DNA of 64,000 nucleotides. Origin: Plazaster borealis. Lineage: Eukaryota; Echinodermata; Asteroidea; Forcipulatida; Labidiasteridae. Position numbers and translations under genes: made by a program. Each line of letters begins with the position of its first letter. Within the stretch, counting starts at the first letter, position 1. The stretch lies in contig CM037461.1 in assembly GCA_021014325.1 (NCBI GenBank), positions 6,229,501 through 6,293,500 on the forward strand, written 5' to 3'. The notes beneath the pieces are model-generated. The model was not told the DNA's origin. It searched no databases and was given only the letters and a program-made list of their open reading frames with translations. Positions 21,120 to 31,022 of this stretch are shown in pieces.

Positions 21120-21965
21120 AAATCCAAGATGGCGTCCAAAATGGCCGCCATTTTCGAATCGAATCATAACTTTGCAACCAGACATGTTGTAAATACAAGT
21201 AAAGGGTCGAAATATAGGTTTTGAGGCACAAGGAATCTGATAGAATCATTATTTTCAGATTCTAAAACTCATAAGTATCTAAAACCAAGATGGCGTCCAA
21301 AATGGCGTGCAAAATGGCCACCATTTCAAATCTTATCATAACTTTGCCATCAGACATGTTGTAAATATAAATGAAGGATCTAAATATACGTTTTGAGGCA
21401 CAAGAAATCTGATAGAATCATTACTTTGAGATTTTAAAACTCATAAGTATCTGAAACCAAGATGGCATCAAAGTGGCGTCCAAACTGGCGTTCAAAATGG
21501 CAACCATTTTTAATCTTATCATAACTTTGCAATCAGACATGTTGTGAATATAAATGAAGGGTCTAAATGTATGTTTTGAGGCACAAGGAATCTGATAGAA
21601 TCATTACTTTGAGATTTTAAAGCTCATAAGTATATCTAAAACCAAGATGACATCCAAAATGGCGTCCAAAATGGCGTTCAAGATGGCAACCATTTTTAAT
21701 CTTATCATAACTTTGCAACCAAACATGTTGTAAATACAAATGAAGGGTTTAAATATATGTTTTGAAGCACAAGGAATCTGATAAAATAATTATTTCGAGA
21801 TTTTAAAACTAATAAGTATCTAAAACTAAGATGGCGTCCAAAATGGCCATCATTTTCAATTTGTATCCATATTTTCTAACAAGACAATAACAAATACATA
21901 TAAACTGTCAAACATGTTTTGTTGCACAATGAATCCAATAGAATAATTATGTTGTGAGTTTAGAA
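21120..21965 (+). repeat. Left arm array, about five units of 161-185 bp
   Basis: Units begin CCAAGATGGCGTCCAAAATG near 21124, 21285, 21457, 21642 and 21826. They continue with GCCGCCATTTT or CAACCATTTTTAATC, CATAACTTTGCAACCAGACA, TGTTGTAAATATAAATGAAG, GTTTTGAGGCACAAGGAATC, TGATAGAATCATTA and AAACTCATAAGTATCTAAAA. Length varies because extra AAAATGGCGTCC or AAAATGGCGTTC blocks were added to inner units. No coding potential. Confidence 0.92.
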
Positions 21966-22531
21966 CTCAAGAGCCAATCGGTAGGTCTACCACTTAGTCA
22001 GTCGACTCGTCCTCTATTCTCTTTGCATGAGTGTCAGATAACATCCAAGGATCAACCCTTCTGTGGAAAAGGATGGCGGTAGTTTTAACTTTGTGGACTC
22101 TCAAATCACCTTTGATTCTGAGGAGTCCACTTCAGGGTCTCACATACATGTTAATTGTACATGCAGATTAGCAACGAGAGAAGGAGGCTATGTGGGGCCT
22201 GGTAAAAATAAGACTGCTTCGGGAAGCCCAGCCCCTGGTCTCTTTGCGCTCTCCCAAACTGGAAGTTCTAAAACAAGAATTCAACTTAACAAGATGAGAG
22301 ATCAGAGCTGGTCGGGGCTCCCAGTGGAGAACATCTCTTTAGGCCTATCCTGCTGGCTTGAAATGTGTCAACAGAGAGGGCTGCATGCGATTTTTGCAGG
22401 GCAGCCCTGCCTGTGAGTCTGTGTGATTGCTCAACAACATCAGGCAAGGCAAGTGAGATGTCTTTGATACAGTAGTCCGTTCACTTCTGATAAAAAGAGG
22501 GTAAATCAGTAGCCGCACAATTTTTTTGAAA
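21966..22531 (+). other. Core of the foldback element: non-satellite part with open frame
   Basis: An open frame runs from about 22042 to 22416 but has no upstream ATG; the usual start of the frame is GTG at 22063. It contains GGSFNFVDSQITFDSEESTS and CRLATREGGYVGPG. I recognise no family. It might be a captured host exon or a chance frame. Confidence 0.4.
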
Positions 22532-23235
22532 CCAGGGCTGTCGTGGCCAGAATCGGGCTATGAGGATCATTCTGTAACCAGGGCTGGCATGGCCAGAAAA
22601 GGACTATGTTGACCACTCTGCATCCAGGGCTGGCATGGCCAAAATGGGACTATGTGGACCATTCTGCATCCAGAGCTGGTATGGCCAGAATCCTATGTGG
22701 ACCACTCTGCATCCAGAGCTGGCATGGCCAGAATGGGACTCTGAGGACCACTCTGCATCCAGAGCTGGTATGGCCAGAATCCTATGTGGACCACTCTGCA
22801 TCCAGAGCTGGCGTGGCCAGAATGGGGCTATGTGGACCACTCTGCATCCAGGGCTAGTATGCCCAGAATGGGGCTATGTGGACCACTCTGCATCCAGGGC
22901 TGGTATGGCCAGAATGGGGCTATGTGGACCACTCTGCATCCAGAGCTGGCATGGCCAGAAAAGGACTATGTTGACCACTCTGCATCCAGGGCTGGCATGG
23001 CCAAAATGGGACTATGTGGACCACTCTGCATCCAGAGCTGGTGTGGCCAGAATCCTATGTGGACCACTCTGCATCCAGAGCTGGCATGGCCAGATTGGAA
23101 CTCTGAGGACCACTCTGCATCCAGAGCTGGCATGGCCAGATTGGGACTCTGAGGACCACTCTGCATCCAGAGCCGGAATGGCCAGAATGGGGTTACGAGG
23201 ATCACTCTGCATCCAGAGCTGGCATGGCCAGAATC
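22532..23235. repeat. 46-bp minisatellite inside the foldback core
   Basis: About 15 units of CATCCAGAGCTGGCATGGCC, then AGAATGGGACTATGTGGAC, then CACTCTG. Spacing is mostly 46 bp, with 43-bp variants where AATCCTATGTGG replaces AATGGGACTATGTGG. Because 46 is not a multiple of three and the unit has no stop in the forward frames, ORFs run through in several frames (up to 257 residues at 22635-23408), cycling CIQSWHGQNG, TLHPELAWPE and SASRAGMAR. These are repeat by-products unless shown otherwise. Confidence 0.92.
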
Positions 23236-23620
23236 ATACAACATTCCCTCACGATATTTGTGGTAGAGATTGGGGGAAGTCATACGCAAATATGTTCTCC
23301 AAGTGCCCGGATCTCGGTTCTGAGCACAAAAGACTGGGAAAATGTTGTCGAAGGCTGAGCGTGAATCAGAGAGGTGTGCGGACAGTCACTGGAAGATCGT
23401 TTGAATGACTGCATGCTTGGTAGAGAGACCATTTTGTAGGGAAGACTTTTCCTCTGGACAAACATCGCCAAGATTCTCCCCCTCATGGTGAACTATGTCG
23501 TTTTTGTCTTGTACAAACATGAGTGGTGAATAAGACTGAGTTCCGCCTTGTCAGTTAATGTAGGAGACGACTGTTGAGTGTTGAGTTTTCTGATTTGACA
23601 AAAAACACCGTTCCCTGTGA
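23236..23620. other. Core of the foldback element: right unique part
   Basis: No gene recognised. A direct continuation of the minisatellite ORF ends at 23408. No similarity to the arms is visible. Confidence 0.45.
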
Positions 23621-24133
23621 CATCTTGGTTTTAGATACTTATGAGTTTTAAAATCTCAAAATAATTATTCTATCAGATTCATTGTGCCTCAAAACATATA
23701 TTTAGACCCTTTATTTGTGTTTACAACATGTCTGGTTGCAATGTTACGATAAGATTAAAAATGGTGGCCATTTTGCACGCCATTTTGGACGCCATCTTGG
23801 TTTTAGATACTTATGAGTTTTAAAGTCTTAAAATAATGATTCTATCAGATCCCTTGTGCCTCAAAACATATATTTAGACCCTTTATTTATATTTACAACA
23901 TGTCTGGTTGCAAAGTTATGATAAGATTCGAAATGGTGGCCATTTTGGACGCCATTTTGGACGCCATCTTTGTTTTAGATACTTATGGGTTTTAAAATCT
24001 CAAAGTAATGATTCTATCAGATTCCTTGTGCCTCAAAACATATATTTCGTCCCTTTATGTTTAATTACAACATGTCCGGTTGCAAAGTAATGATAAGTTT
24101 CGAAAATGGCGGCCATTTTGGACGCCATCTTGG
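23621..24133 (-). repeat. Right arm array, three units, inverted to the left arm
   Basis: Unit ends GCCATCTTGGTTTTAGATAC occur near 23619, 23791, 23962 and (outer boundary) 24124, spacing about 160-172 bp. The sequence is the reverse complement of the left arm units, with GTGGCCATTTTGCACGCCAT, TTTGGACGCCATCTT and TCTATCAGATTCCTTGTGCC. It has fewer units than the left arm. Confidence 0.92.
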
Positions 24134-24274
24134 ATTTCGGAGAGAGCTCCGGGGGGATTTTAGGGGACTTTTAGTATGTTATTCTAGACATATTCCTGGA
24201 CCTATTCTGAAAAAATCAGCTTGTTATGAGCTATAGCCGGGTTTTGGCATATATGACCTAATGCTCTTGGACTA

Positions 24275-26117
24275 CTGTACACACCGTGGAACACGCTTCC
24301 GTTTTCACGGACATTATGAAATACAATGTTACGTTCGATTTTTCATAATTATTTACAATTTGAGTTCATAACTTGAATACATATTCTTATTTTCCCCTCA
24401 AATACTCATGAATAATTTGGTGCAGTAATTAATTTTGTACGGCTGTAAGTAAAATTAACTCCGAAGAATACGTGGGTTATCCGAACTCAAAATCTGGTTT
24501 GGATAACCCACTTGACCCTTTTTGTTTTGTTTATTGCTCAAAAACTACAAAATCCGTTGGTTTCTTCTAGGAACCGTTCTTCTGTATTCCTGAAAGACCT
24601 TTCTTTACAGTCGGGTTTGGGTCTGTTGTGTATCCTAAATAGCCCAACGAAGCCGGTGTGTCCCTTTCAGCAACCGGTATTATTGCATTCAGATTTCGTT
24701 TAAGTGCGCACATATTTCGTTTTTCTTACTCAGGCTCGTTTCAGTCATTCATTGTTACTTATAAAGGTTTCAATACTAAATTTTCACCATTGTTCACTTG
24801 AATCTCTACTACCTATTTACACTCGATAGAAGTGAATGGTCGATCAGCCTCTTGCTGTTCGCTCGTGGGAAATGACACGATCTTTGCGACCTAAATTACT
24901 CTCTTTCACTGCTTGATGCTGAGGCAAGGGATAATACATTTTCAAGCGAAATTAAATAAACCGGTCGTTAAATTTGTTGATTTTTTCTGTTTAAAATGGC
25001 CGGAAAAAAAACTATATCAAATTATCTGTTCGGGTATAAAGGCGCAGTGCAAATAGTATTAACTTTTTTGTTAAATGCAACACACGTAATTGTTAAACAA
25101 ATTGGAGGACAACAACACACTATATATAGATAAACTATCCGAGAGCTAGCGTTTCATGAACTCTAAACCTGTGCCGATTAGGCTGACATTATAATCAGTA
25201 AGCTTTCAGATTAAAATTAAACATTGATGTTTGTTATCCTTCCTGTGTGATAGTTTTAAAAGAGAACTTCTCGACAATCACCCACATGCTCAGATCGTGT
25301 ACCAGTTTCGCTTTCCGCTGTGGTCTCTTATCTTATATCTTTATCTGCTTAAAACTCTGCATGATGCCATCGCTCACTCATTGAGTGTCAGTTTTTAATT
25401 AAAAAGTCGGTACTCCGCCATTTTTTTTTTCTTCTTTTGTAATCTAAAAAAATTCAAGTTCCACATTTACACCTAGCCAAATAGCATGCCAATTGTCTTG
25501 TTATCATTGATTTGTTTTTGTCCACAAACAAAAATCCATAAATGACCAGCTCTCCCGGAATTCCCATAGGAATTGTACAGCAATTACTCAGCATTGGTGT
25601 TAACAAGGTAAAGTGGTATAAGCTCTACTAAGAGATACATGTGGGCTCATCTAAAATAAAGTTGCTTGAATTGATTTTATTCAGTCAAAAGGGTCTATAT
25701 ATAATGCTTTGGACGATTTAAAAGTGATTTGGTTTCCAACAAAAATGTATTGTTTGTTACTCAATGAGTCAATGATGGTGTCCGATTGTGATTTTGTTCT
25801 GATGGTGTCACGCAAGGTTACAGGTCAACCTACCTTGGTTTAACATGTAATCTGGAAATGTTCTCGAGAGGTGTTCACACTTGTTTATCTCCTTATTTGA
25901 AATTCCTTAAAATTATCCCGGCACTTTTACCCCGCCAAAACAGTTAATAGCCACTGTTGTTTGTTGTTGTTTTTGCAAGTGTTAAAACATTGAAATAACA
26001 AAAAGTGTTCTAAAATCAATTGTTTCAAGAGAAATGTATCTCAAACGGTTGTCTTAACGATTGGTTATTGTTTTATTAAGCCTAATATAACATTGCATTC
26101 ATGATACAAATCGTTTA
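24275..26117. other. Unassigned 1.8 kb
   Basis: No exon, RNA gene or repeat family recognised. A small inverted pair GTGGGTTATCC / GGATAACCCAC lies at 24471-24511. A T run is at 25421-25430. Short ORFs have no domain features. Confidence 0.5.
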
Positions 26118-26510
26118 AAGGCATCGTACACGTTTGGTAATTTGAGCCTATTGTTTGTTTCAATCCTATATAGTTGTAGATATATACGATATACTAACCG
26201 GTGAAGATTTCATTTCAAAAGGTGGTAGCGTTTTTTGAGACATTGCCGAAAATCTGGAGCGGTTATGTCCACGCAGGAAGAATAATCTGCATTCGAATAC
26301 ATACTCCGAGAAGCGTTACCGTAACGCTTCTCAATATTTAAAATAGTTGGGGATAAAAAGTCATATGTTTTTCCATAACCGCAGTCCTTCGAAGTAAAAA
26401 GTATCTCAACATGCAGTATACTATCCAAAGCTGCTGTATTTCTTACTAAGTAAGTTTTGATTGCCATATTTTTTAGATTCATTACCAAACGTGTACGATG
26501 CCTTTAATAA
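26118..26510. mobile_element. Repeat H, copy 2 (complete ends)
   Basis: Left GTTTAAAGGCATCGTACACG, right AACGTGTACGATGCCTTTAA, both with TTAA. Interior includes TTGAGCCTATTGTTTGTTTC, GCCGAAAATCTGGAGCGG and GCTGCTGTATTTCTTACTAA. An extra palindrome GAGAAGCGTTACCGTAACGC TTCTC sits at 26309-26333. Confidence 0.88.
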
Positions 26511-26770
26511 ACTGTGTTATAGTTTTGTATGAAGATCATCGACTGACAATTTTGGCAGTCGCATTTCACAACATGTCAATTTTCACACATATGGATTATG
26601 ATTGACAGAGACTTTCTGCACAGCGATATGTTACATTAGTGATTCCGGATTGTGTTCTGTCAGTAGTTGTAAAAACGTGTACTGTATGTAAAGAGCTTCA
26701 AACATGCAGATAGACCCTAAAGCGTAGCCATAGAAAAAAAAAACAATAATTCGAAAATGGTTTGAATTAA
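26511..26770. other. Unassigned spacer
   Basis: No feature recognised apart from an A run near 26731. Confidence 0.4.
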
Positions 26771-26819
26771 AGATAGGGTCAAAGATTGGTAAATACTCCA
26801 AACATTATTGACCACAACA

Positions 26820-26945
26820 AAGGGTCAACACGACGTAGAATCTGAGTTAACATTTACTTGTGTAACCACTTCCAGGCCAACCTGACCCAGAATTGGGTCC
26901 AGTCCCCTTGAATCCGGAATTGGGGTCAATTCTGACCCGGGAGTC
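26820..26945. repeat. Repeat J, copy 2, nested in repeat I
   Basis: Contains GGGTCAACACG, CTGACCCAGAATTGGGTCC and GGGGTCAATTCTGACCCGGG. It interrupts I between GACCACAACAA and CTTGGCGGGAAGCACTGC. Confidence 0.6.
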
Positions 26946-27289
26946 TTCTTGGCGGGAAGCACTGCAGCTGATGATAGTATTAACTATTTTGAGAAATGAT
27001 TCTCTTCGAATTATTGTGCTTAGGATATTTTTTCACCCGAAAACAATTAAACCTGAGAAACGATTTATGCAAGAATCGTTCCTTGGAATGCTTAGGGTTG
27101 GAGTCAGTTCGCGAATGCAGCAGCCGGGGATGCAGTTGTTACCCGCTGTCACCTTGCTAAACGAGGGTGGATTTGACGTAAGTGTGGACATACTGGGACT
27201 TTTTTTTGTTTTCAGTAAGTAGTCACTGTATTCAGCTTGACTATAACATGTGACATTAGTTTTACATTTCGTTATAATGTTGCTTTTAA

Positions 27290-27655
27290 ATGTTGGCGTG
27301 TCGTGGCTGAGAAGTGTAGTTCGTGTTGTCAGCAGCAGAGTGTGGGTTTAAATCCCGGTCGTGGCACTTGTTCTCCCTCGAGCAAGGCAATTAACCATAA
27401 TTGCCTCGTAAAAAGTTGGAGGGTATTGCATTCTGCTCTACCAGCCAGGTTCCTAGTGGATGATACCCATGCCTACATCCTTACGGACTGTAAAGGTGGT
27501 ACCCCGGTTTTAGCCCAGCAGTGGGTGACAACGTGCCCCTGGTGCCAGTGGATTTGGGCCGACAGTCCAAATCAGTTAGGTGTAGATCCCAGCTTAAAGT
27601 GGCCGTGTTGCCTTGTGGTGTTAGGCGACATATCATTAACAAGCATTGCATTGAC
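27290..27655 (+). repeat. tRNA-Leu-derived SINE, nested in repeat I
   Basis: The head GGCGTGTCGTGGCTGAGAAG and TGTGGGTTTAAATCCCGGTC with GTGGCA is a decayed tRNA-Leu-like start; the anticodon arm is partly lost. The body has GTACCCCGGTTTTAGCCCAG. The 208-residue ORF over it mixes I, SINE and flanking sequence, so it is not a gene. Confidence 0.65.
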
Positions 27656-27684
27656 AAAACTAAAATATATGACCCTACCTTTAA

Positions 27685-28239
27685 AGTTAATGATTGACAA
27701 GCTGATGGGTGTATTGCATGTTGTGAGTCTGAATCTACCAAATCAAAGTAGTCTTTTCAAACAGCCTTTGCTCCAGATTGTTATATTTTCAAATCTTGCA
27801 CTTACTTCCAACATGGCTGATGACAGTCACTCAGTGCTTTTTAAAACAACTGTGGGGGAATAATTTGGAACTCCTCTACACGGTGCATCAGCAATATTAT
27901 TAAGATGTTTTCGCGCGAGCTATAGCACGATTCAAACATCCCCAGGGTCAAGTCAAATCGTGTCCTTACACTGTGTGCATTAATGCATACTGATAATAGG
28001 CCCATTACACCGAAATCAGGCCTTGTTAGTATCGTTTAAATAATTATAGGAGCAATAATTATTTAGAAACCACGGCTGAGGTTTGTGCTCCCGGCTTAGT
28101 GGCCGCCCGTCTATTCGAAGTGCCGTACAGTCACCACACACTTTCAAAATTACTGAGACGAAGCCCAAACCGGAGCCTAGGCCTAAAGCTGTGGTTTCAA
28201 AAGGGGCCAAGAACTCTTCCGACTCAATCGACTGCGGCT
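27685..28239. other. Unassigned sequence
   Basis: No recognised gene. 28075-28205 is relatively GC-rich, with inverted bits such as AAACCACGG and CTGTGGTTTC. Confidence 0.45.
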
Positions 28240-28400
28240 ACGCCATTAAGCTAAGCCATTAATTCGGACACGGCGTTGGGCAATAGCCGATTTGGCGGCT
28301 ACAGCTACGGTTACCCTGTTGCTAAGGGCGTCCTGTTATTCAATGCACGATGACGGGGAATTTTTGTTTTTGTACCCGTAGCCATAGCTGTAACCACCAA
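28240..28400. repeat. Repeat F, diverged copy
   Basis: AATTCGGACACGGCGTTGGG, CAATAGCCGATTTGGCGGC, TACAGCTACGGTTACC and GTTGCTAAGGGCGTCCTG resemble F at 8260-8330. ACCCGTAGCCATAGCTGTAA downstream is a near inverted partner. Confidence 0.55.
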
Positions 28401-28589
28401 TTGACCATGTTTTACCGCATGAGGGCGCTTTAATCAGGGACTTTCCTTGCATCATAATTACAGTTTCACCTTATTTCAATTGTCCGTATGTAGTTTTCTT
28501 GCATCAATGACGAAATACATTAACATAATAATAACAACAATGGCAAAACAAAAGTTTGTTTACTTGTTTTGCATCACGTGTATTCGGTT

Positions 28590-29060
28590 CACATACGCCC
28601 TCGTCGCGGTGAAAAATACGGCGAAATTCGGACACGGCAAAAACAATGGGTTCAATTGGAAGAAAATCAACATGGCAGCTATAGACGATGTGACCTCTGA
28701 CGTCATTCTAAAATCATAACATGATGCGCGCGCATGTCGCCGGGCAAAACCTATGTGTACTGACAGCCAGCTATAAAGGACACGCAATGTTACCATGAGT
28801 ACGCGTCTTCTTGCCCGGCGGAAACATGACTTTTGTCAACAGAGGGCGGTTTGAATGAAAACAGACTGGGTCGCATCGTCTATACACGATCCATCGGCCA
28901 TTGCCACCAAAACCTCTCCGTACCATAAAGTGTTCACACCGAGGTGTGCTCTTCATTGATTTAACATTGATTACGTCCCACGGTTGAAAATGTGTCTCTG
29001 CGATGTCGGACAAGGAAGAGAGTAACAATTACTTGTGAATTCAAAGCCGGGAGGAAACGT
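28590..29060. promoter_or_regulatory. Candidate CpG-rich regulatory patch with CRE
   Basis: CpG is much denser here than around it (e.g. GATGCGCGCGCATGTCGCCG at 28722). A consensus CRE, TGACGTCA, is at 28698-28705, and TATAAA at 28772-28777 within CAGCTATAAAGGACACG. There is no convincing first exon next to it. The sequence is not seen elsewhere in the window, unlike most of its neighbours. Call is inference only. Confidence 0.3.
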
Positions 29061-29261
29061 GCCCCGGGTGTTGGGATAGGGGTGTGGGCGACGACATAGG
29101 CTGGTTGGGAAAAGAGGTTATTAAATTCTGAAAGAAGTGGGACTCAAAAAGCAGGAAGAGCAGATAGAGTGTCCAAAAGGTGTTCGAATATTTCTTCATC
29201 ATTAACTTTTAGTGTTTGCACTTTTGTTTTTAAAGGTATGTTTTTGATCGTTTGGAAGTAC
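29061..29261. other. Unassigned spacer
   Basis: No feature recognised. Confidence 0.4.
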
Positions 29262-29720
29262 TCATAATAATAATAATAATATAATAATAACAAGAGATTT
29301 ATAAAGCACAAGCAGTTGCAGATCGGCCCCGCCGCAAGACGCTGAATACAAGCAAAATGGATTAAACAAAATAAATTTAAAACAACGATAATTAAAACAA
29401 ATTACCCCCAAAAAAATACCTCTGGACCAGCCAAATTCACAGTAAGCCAAAAAAGATGAACTAGTTAAAAAAAAAATGTTGAAATTGAATAATAGATAAC
29501 AACTTTCAATAAGTTACAATGTTTAACAAAAATACTGTTTGAAAAGATGAGTCTTAAGGCGAGACTTGAACAACTCGACGACTCCCTGGTGATCAGTGGC
29601 AGGCTGTTCCAAAGTGAAGGAGCTACAACGCTGAATGCTCTACCACCATGCGAACAAGTCCGTGGAGGAGGGGAAGGTTGATGCAGAAGATTTAGGGATG
29701 AAGACCGAATTCATAACAAC
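29262..29720 (-). pseudogene. 5'-truncated LINE 3' end, minus strand
   Basis: Reading the minus strand: GGRAFSVVAPSLWNSLPLIT, RESSS, then after a frameshift FKSRLKTHLFKQYF, the end of a CR1/L2-type reverse transcriptase. The 3' UTR has GCGTCTTGCGGCGGGGCCG and TGTGCTTTATAAATCTC, followed by a TTATTATTAT tail at 29268-29290. Same subfamily as 47640-47944. Confidence 0.85.
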
Positions 29721-29917
29721 AGTTTGAGGGGAAACAGGGCAGGCATAATCCACTTATTATATAGGGAATAAATTATCTAGTCCCTCTGAGTGGTACAATA
29801 CTTCATAATGATAGAAAAGCTACGTACGATTTCCCTGACTGTGAAACAGTTTTACTTGTGAGCTGGGTAAAGATCAGTATTGCGTAATCACGCACCACGG
29901 GGTAAATTGGGAGATTT
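29721..29917. other. Unassigned spacer
   Basis: No feature recognised. Confidence 0.4.
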
Positions 29918-30235
29918 AAAGGGATTGTAAACGTTTATTAATTGGAACCCATTGTTTGTTTCAAAACTACATAGCGTTTTGAGATATTGCCGAAAATCTG
30001 GACTGGTTTTGTCCACGCAGGAAGAATCTGCAATTTGAATAAGCAATATGAGAAACGTACTGCAGAAACGCTTCTCAAATTCAATTTGTTTTGGGGAAGA
30101 ACAAAAAAATTGTCCCTAACCGCAGTACTTCGAATTTAACAGTTTTATCAAAAGCTGTTGTACTTCTTACCAAGTAAATTTGTATTGCCATTAGTTTTCA
30201 GTCATTACCAAACATAAACAGACCCTTTTAGGGTA
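29918..30235. mobile_element. Repeat H, copy 3
   Basis: Left TTTAAAGGGATTGTAAACGT, interior ATTGCCGAAAATCTGGACTG and CGCAGTACTTCGAATTTAAC, right AAACATAAACAGACCCTTTT. Shorter than copy 2 because a segment after CATTGTTTGTTTC is deleted. Confidence 0.8.
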
Positions 30236-30835
30236 TTGCAGTAGGCCTATACATACATTACACTGAAATGCAGGTTTTAGCCCAAATCCTCATAGACATT
30301 GCTGTGTGGACAATCCTCCGCAGAATAATAAACATCAATGAGTTGTTTGCCTTCCTCATGGTCCCAGGTCACCTAAAGCGAGATAGGCCTCCATTGTCAT
30401 GGGTTGAATAACACACAGGTAGGTTCGGACTGGGATCGGAAAGTTTGTACACCCTACAATTCACCTGGGAAGGTTTGCTATGCGTTATTGCAACGCACAA
30501 TGAGATTGTGCCTTTCTTGATGTGCCTTTTATCACGGGACAAAATGACTGTAGTTTGATTTGCTATTTCCTTGGCATATCACATTATATGGGGAACGATA
30601 TGGGACTACCGTAAGCACATGTGTGGCGGTTCTTCCACACACAAGCATTGGCGTAAATATGAAAACCTAGGTGCCCTGCTTATTAAAGTTATTTATAATA
30701 TACCCAAATCTATTGTTTATTAAATTTATGTTTTTAGGTATTCTCTGTTAAAGTACTAAACTGCAAGTACTATCTTCAAGTTGTTGAGCGAAACATTTGT
30801 GAATTTCCCGTCAATATAATGTGTCGGGCACAATT
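30236..30835. other. Unassigned sequence
   Basis: No exon or repeat recognised. Confidence 0.45.
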
Positions 30836-31022
30836 TCGTTTGTTGTTGTTGTCGTCGTCCCTGTCACCGTTGCCGCCCGTCGCCGTCGCTGTCGCCGTCG
30901 TCGCCGCCGTCGTCGTCGTTGTCACCGTCGCCGTCACCGTCACCGTCGCCGTCGCCGTCGTCTTCGTTGTCGTCATTTTCGTAGACGTTTTCGTTGTCGT
31001 TGTCGTTGCTGTCATTGTTGTT
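30836..31022. repeat. Imperfect GTY trinucleotide microsatellite (GTCGCC/GTCGTT)
   Basis: About 185 bp made almost wholly of GTT, GTC and GCC triplets. Because the period is 3, all frames stay open on both strands and give poly-Val/Ala, poly-Arg/Cys or poly-Thr/Ala peptides. These are artefacts. Confidence 0.92.

Larger units (their letters stand above)
20997..24270. mobile_element. Foldback-type composite element with satellite arms
   Basis: The outer ends are exact inverted copies: CCAAGAGCATTAG at 20997 and CTAATGCTCTTGG at 24258-24270. Homology of the ends continues through AACCCGGCTATAGCTCA, CAAGCTGATTTTTTCAG, GGTCCAGGAATATGTCTAGA, ATAACATACTAAAAGTCCCC and GGAGCTCTCTCCGAAATCC. Each arm then becomes a tandem array in opposite orientations (left about 21120-21960, right about 23621-24133). 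The core of about 1.65 kb is unrelated to the arms. The architecture matches foldback transposons, such as the TU elements described from sea urchin, whose long inverted ends are tandem repeats. No transposase is visible, so it would be non-autonomous. No clear target duplication can be read at the edges. Confidence 0.85.
26771..27684 (+). mobile_element. Repeat I, with J and a SINE nested inside
   Basis: Left end TTAAAGATAGGGTCAAAGAT, right end ATATGACCCTACCTTTAA, inverted and TTAA-flanked. Interior blocks (GAAGCACTGCAGCTGATG, GAGAAATGATTCTCTTCG, TTACCCGCTGTCACCTTGCT, GGATTTGACGT, TTTTCAGTAAGTAGTCACTG) match the copy at 52830-53292. Two blocks present here are absent there: 26820-26945 (J-like) and about 27290-27655 (SINE). 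Confidence 0.78.

Noticed and set aside
22635..23408. 257-residue ORF as a possible repeat-protein gene
   Set aside because: It translates a 46-bp minisatellite whose unit lacks stops; frames on both strands are equally open.
27237..27863. 208-residue ORF, one of the longest in the window
   Set aside because: It crosses the end of repeat I, a tRNA-Leu SINE and flanking sequence; no domain is visible.
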